Assembly: GCA_050261515.1 (NCBI GenBank)
Contig: JBLNDJ010000057.1
Span: 26,624 to 90,623 of the forward strand
Direction of reading: 5' to 3'
Source of the DNA: JBLNDJ01 sp050261515
Lineage (GTDB): Bacteria > Acidobacteriota > Terriglobia > Bryobacterales > Bryobacteraceae
DNA length: 64,000 nt
Shown in pieces: positions 61,802 through 64,000 of this stretch (position 1 is the first letter of the stretch; every line of letters starts with the position of its first letter). The position numbers were made by a program, and so were the translations under genes. Below the pieces are notes generated by a model that made no database searches, was not told where the DNA came from, and saw only the letters and a list, made by a program, of their open reading frames with translations.

Positions 61802-62582
61802 GCGCGAGCGGATTTCGGCCTGACCTGCTCGCAGCTGGAGTCGGGGACGGCCGTCATGCATTCTCGTTCCCGGTGCCACCCCGCCTGAAAGATGGCTTGC
61901 CGCATTTGCTTGACGTTCGGTTCGCGGCCGATGGAAGCTCACTCATCTCCTCACCACACAGCTTGACCTGCACGGGACCTGAAGGAGTTGACGACACGGC
62001 CACCTGCTCCTACTTAGCAGGCTGGGCGTGGGACCGAAGCACACCGTCTTCAACCGTCGGTGTGGACCTATTTCAAGGAGACAGTTTGCTGGCCACCGTT
62101 CTAGCCAACGGGTACCGTCCAGACCTCGCAGCTGCCGGCATCGGCAATGGTTATCACGCGTACTTCTACCAAGTACCGCCACTCTGGAAAGATGGAAAGC
62201 CGAGAACAATCACTGCTCGAGTGGCTGGCACAGCAGTGACACTAACCAACACAGGCAAAACCTTAACCTGTGCAGGGCTAGAAGGGGTGGACGATACATC
62301 GAGCTGCTCATATTTCGCTGGATGGGCGTGGACCGTAGTAATCCAGCAGCAACCGTATCGGTCGACATCTTCGACGGGGCTACCCTCATCGCGACGCTTT
62401 CGGCAAACGGATATCGGCCTGACCTTCAAAGTGCTGGAATCGGCAATGGGCGACACGCATACTACTACGCTACACCACAAACGCTGAAGGACGGACGCCC
62501 GCACGTAATATCAGTGAGAGTCAACCAGACGAACGTTAACCTGTCGGGCACTGGACGGACGATCGCCTGCGCTGCTCAGTAG
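61779..62582 (+). pseudogene. Out-of-frame continuation of the SBBP protein: GWAWD modules
   Basis: The remainder of the SBBP gene, in two further frames. From 61779 to about 62330 one frame encodes the rest of module 1, all of module 2 (GVDDTATCSYLAGWAWDRSTPSSTV; LANGYRPDLAAAGIGNGYHAY) and the start of module 3. At GCGTGGACC (about 62331) one G seems lost and the frame shifts again, giving SNPAATVSVDIFDGATLIATLS and a natural TAG at 62582. Adding back two bases restores one protein of about 760 residues. Confidence 0.7.
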
Positions 62583-62632
62583 GGAGCCGCTTTCGCCGGA
62601 GTGGGGCGGTTTAGACAACTGCCCGGCTCCCT
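62581..62632. repeat. 9-bp inverted repeat after the SBBP gene
   Basis: AGGGAGCCG (62581-62589) and its complement CGGCTCCCT (62624-62632) flank a GC-rich 34-nt loop. They overlap the last base of the SBBP stop codon. No T-run follows. It could act as a factor-assisted terminator. Confidence 0.4.
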
Positions 62633-62637
62633 CATAT

Positions 62638-62666
62638 TTGGAATGCGGGCTCCCTGTGAGTATAAT
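62638..62666 (+). promoter_or_regulatory. Promoter of the membrane protein gene
   Basis: -35 TTGGAA (62638-62643), a 17-bp spacer and a perfect -10 TATAAT (62661-62666). The transcript should start near 62673, 18 nt before ATG 62691, which supports that start codon over the longer frame. Confidence 0.7.
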
Positions 62667-62690
62667 GTCCGTTCGGCCATTGTTCCAACC

Positions 62691-63929
62691 ATGCCTGTCA
62701 GCAGAAAGCGGAAACGCACCCGGGCAGCCCGCGTACTCCAGCCTGGGGCGATGCGTGACTTGCCTCCCGATGAAGCGGTCGACGCGTCCGCGCTCCACGC
62801 CGCCGCCTTTTCCCAGGCATGCCAGCCACGTCTTTGTCTCGTTTGGACCCTCGCCGGTCTGGCCGGTGTCGCCTTTATCTTTCGCGCATTTGTAGTTTCA
62901 CGCTTCGACAAAATCGCTGGAAACTTCGGTGACGCCCGTCTAGTCATCTACTTACTGGAGCATTGGAACCGCGCATTCCAAGGCGCAGAGATCTGGTTGT
63001 CTCCGCCGTTCTTCTATCCAGAAAAAGGTATATTGGGTTATTCCGTTACAGCCTTCATTGAGGCTCTGCCCTACTGCATTTTCCGCTCCCTTTCTTTCGA
63101 TCCGTTCGTTTCCTTTGAGCTGATGCTAATGAGCTTTTCGTTCATTGGCTTCGTCTTCACGGCGCTGCTGTTGTATCGTTTTCTCGGTGTGGGTGCCTGG
63201 TTCAGCCTGGCCGGTGGTGCCCTTTTTGCCTTTTCGAACATAAACTACGTGTGGCTCCTTACACCGCACATTTATCACGTGATGATTGTGCCTGCAGTCT
63301 TGTATTTGCTGGCCGTGGCGCTTGGCGATCGGCAGGGGCATCCGATTCGGTCAATTGTTTGCGGTCTCGCCGCGTTAATGCTTGTGCCGCTGCTGTTGTT
63401 TTCGGAATTCTACACGGGCTGGTTCTTTGTCCTGTTTGCTGCAGGTGTGATGATAGTGTTGTCCCTGAGCCGGCCACGTTTAGCTCGCTTCACGATTTAT
63501 CGTTGTCGCCGGCATTTCCGCCTGGCTTTGCTGGCGATCATCTTGCTTGTTCTGCTATTCATTCCCTTTGTGTTGACTTACGGTCCCGCGATCGCGCGCG
63601 GCCAGGGTAGATCGGCCACTGAAGTATATAGCCGTTCGCTGACGCTGAGAGACTCGATAAATGTGAGTTCTTGGAATGTAGTCTGGGGGAAGCTCCTCTC
63701 TCGCTCGGAGAACTACCGAAATGTTGACCGTGCGTATGGCATCTCTCCATTGTTGCTGGCCTCATTTACGCTTGCGTTCATTGTGATGATTTTCCGCAGG
63801 CGGATACTTGGGTTTACGCGCCAGGACATCAGATATGATTTGGCATTTGCATGCGCCGCGACAGTAGTCGTACTATTTTGGGCTCTGAGCAGGAATTCGA
63901 CAGGGCGGCCATTTCATGCGGCTTTTTGA
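62691..63929 (+). CDS. Polytopic GT-C-like membrane protein, probably 3'-truncated
   Basis: About 412 residues with around nine hydrophobic helices after a basic N-terminus. The first loop has FGDARLVIYLLEHWNRAFQ and LSPPFFYPEKGILGYSVTAF, a pattern seen in large uncharacterised membrane proteins of GT-C type; these are usually longer. The protein stops within a helix region at SRNSTGRPFHAAF, and the last residues appear to be read from foreign DNA that begins near 63900. The gene is therefore probably broken by an insertion. No ribosome site precedes the ATG. Confidence 0.6.
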   Translation: MPVSRKRKRTRAARVLQPGAMRDLPPDEAVDASALHAAAFSQACQPRLCLVWTLAGLAGVAFIFRAFVVSRFDKIAGNFGDARLVIYLLEHWNRAFQGAEIWLSPPFFYPEKGILGYSVTAFIEALPYCIFRSLSFDPFVSFELMLMSFSFIGFVFTALLLYRFLGVGAWFSLAGGALFAFSNINYVWLLTPHIYHVMIVPAVLYLLAVALGDRQGHPIRSIVCGLAALMLVPLLLFSEFYTGWFFVLFAAGVMIVLSLSRPRLARFTIYRCRRHFRLALLAIILLVLLFIPFVLTYGPAIARGQGRSATEVYSRSLTLRDSINVSSWNVVWGKLLSRSENYRNVDRAYGISPLLLASFTLAFIVMIFRRRILGFTRQDIRYDLAFACAATVVVLFWALSRNSTGRPFHAAF

Positions 63930-64000
63930 AGGACGAGGAATTCGGTTTTGGTCGCCGCCATCCGCTGGGCCTTCAGGAGCAGGTAACGAAGGTTCTTGTA
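63914..64000 (-). CDS. 3' end of an unidentified gene, possibly a transposase (partial)
   Basis: On the minus strand an open frame enters from the window edge and ends at TGA 63914-63916 after 28 residues (YKNLRYLLLKAQRMAATKTEFL, then VLQKAA). The basic, Leu-rich tail would suit the end of a transposase, and its location inside the end of a broken membrane-protein gene fits an insertion sequence. The family cannot be named from this fragment. Confidence 0.35.
   Translation of the reverse strand, partial: YKNLRYLLLKAQRMAATKTEFLVLQKAA

Overview
The window is high-GC, gene-dense bacterial DNA. The best guess is an Acidobacteriota genome of the Solibacter/Bryobacter type (order Bryobacterales). 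The reasons are a complete mraZ-to-ftsZ division/wall cluster with a meso-diaminopimelate type MurE, a bacillithiol gene (bshC), many Tat-exported sugar-active enzymes, and a secreted SBBP-repeat protein with C-terminal GWAWD modules. The assignment is inference from gene content; no 16S gene is present.

Layout. 0-5.7 kb: housekeeping and solitary genes (YjbQ, a GAF/PAS histidine kinase, a Tat-exported aldo/keto reductase, a RecF-like ATPase, NDH-2). 5.8-22.2 kb: the dcw operon mraZ-rsmH-ftsL-ftsI-murE-murF-mraY-murD-ftsW-murG-murC-ftsQ-ftsA-ftsZ, all on +, mostly with 1-4 nt overlaps. It lacks murB and ddl between murC and ftsQ. A strong sigma70-type promoter with MraZ-box-like repeats precedes mraZ, and a second promoter lies in front of murC. 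murF carries an in-frame 51-bp palindrome. 22.3-33.1 kb: a surface-polysaccharide operon starting with dTDP-rhamnose genes (rmlA, rmlC, rmlB; no rmlD), then a GT4 enzyme, a protein with a triplicated domain and a GT2-like tail, a DUF3108 protein, a GT4-methyltransferase fusion, an ABC-2 sugar exporter permease without its ATPase, a secreted protein and a GH5-like hydrolase.

33.1-39.7 kb: threonine aldolase and hemW (-), bshC and tRNA-Leu(CAA) (+), a GH125 mannosidase (+) and an exported nitrilase-family hydrolase (-). 39.9-47.7 kb: a tripartite RND efflux operon coupled to a sigma54 activator, preceded by an array of alternating 5-bp half-sites. 47.7-53.6 kb (-): GH78 rhamnosidase, Gfo/Idh/MocA oxidoreductase, a membrane protein and gmd (GDP-mannose 4,6-dehydratase).

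53.6-64 kb: visibly more A/T-rich, with signs of rearrangement. It holds a frameshifted beta-propeller gene, a duplicated fragment of gmd with its promoter, a UbiA prenyltransferase translationally coupled to a 900-residue membrane protein that ends in a terpene-cyclase-like domain, a sulfotransferase fused to a Wzt-type glycan-binding domain, an SBBP/GWAWD protein broken by two frameshifts, and a membrane protein apparently cut short by a mobile-element-like end at the window edge. The most novel-looking material is in this last region and in the triplicated-domain protein at 25.8-27.6 kb.
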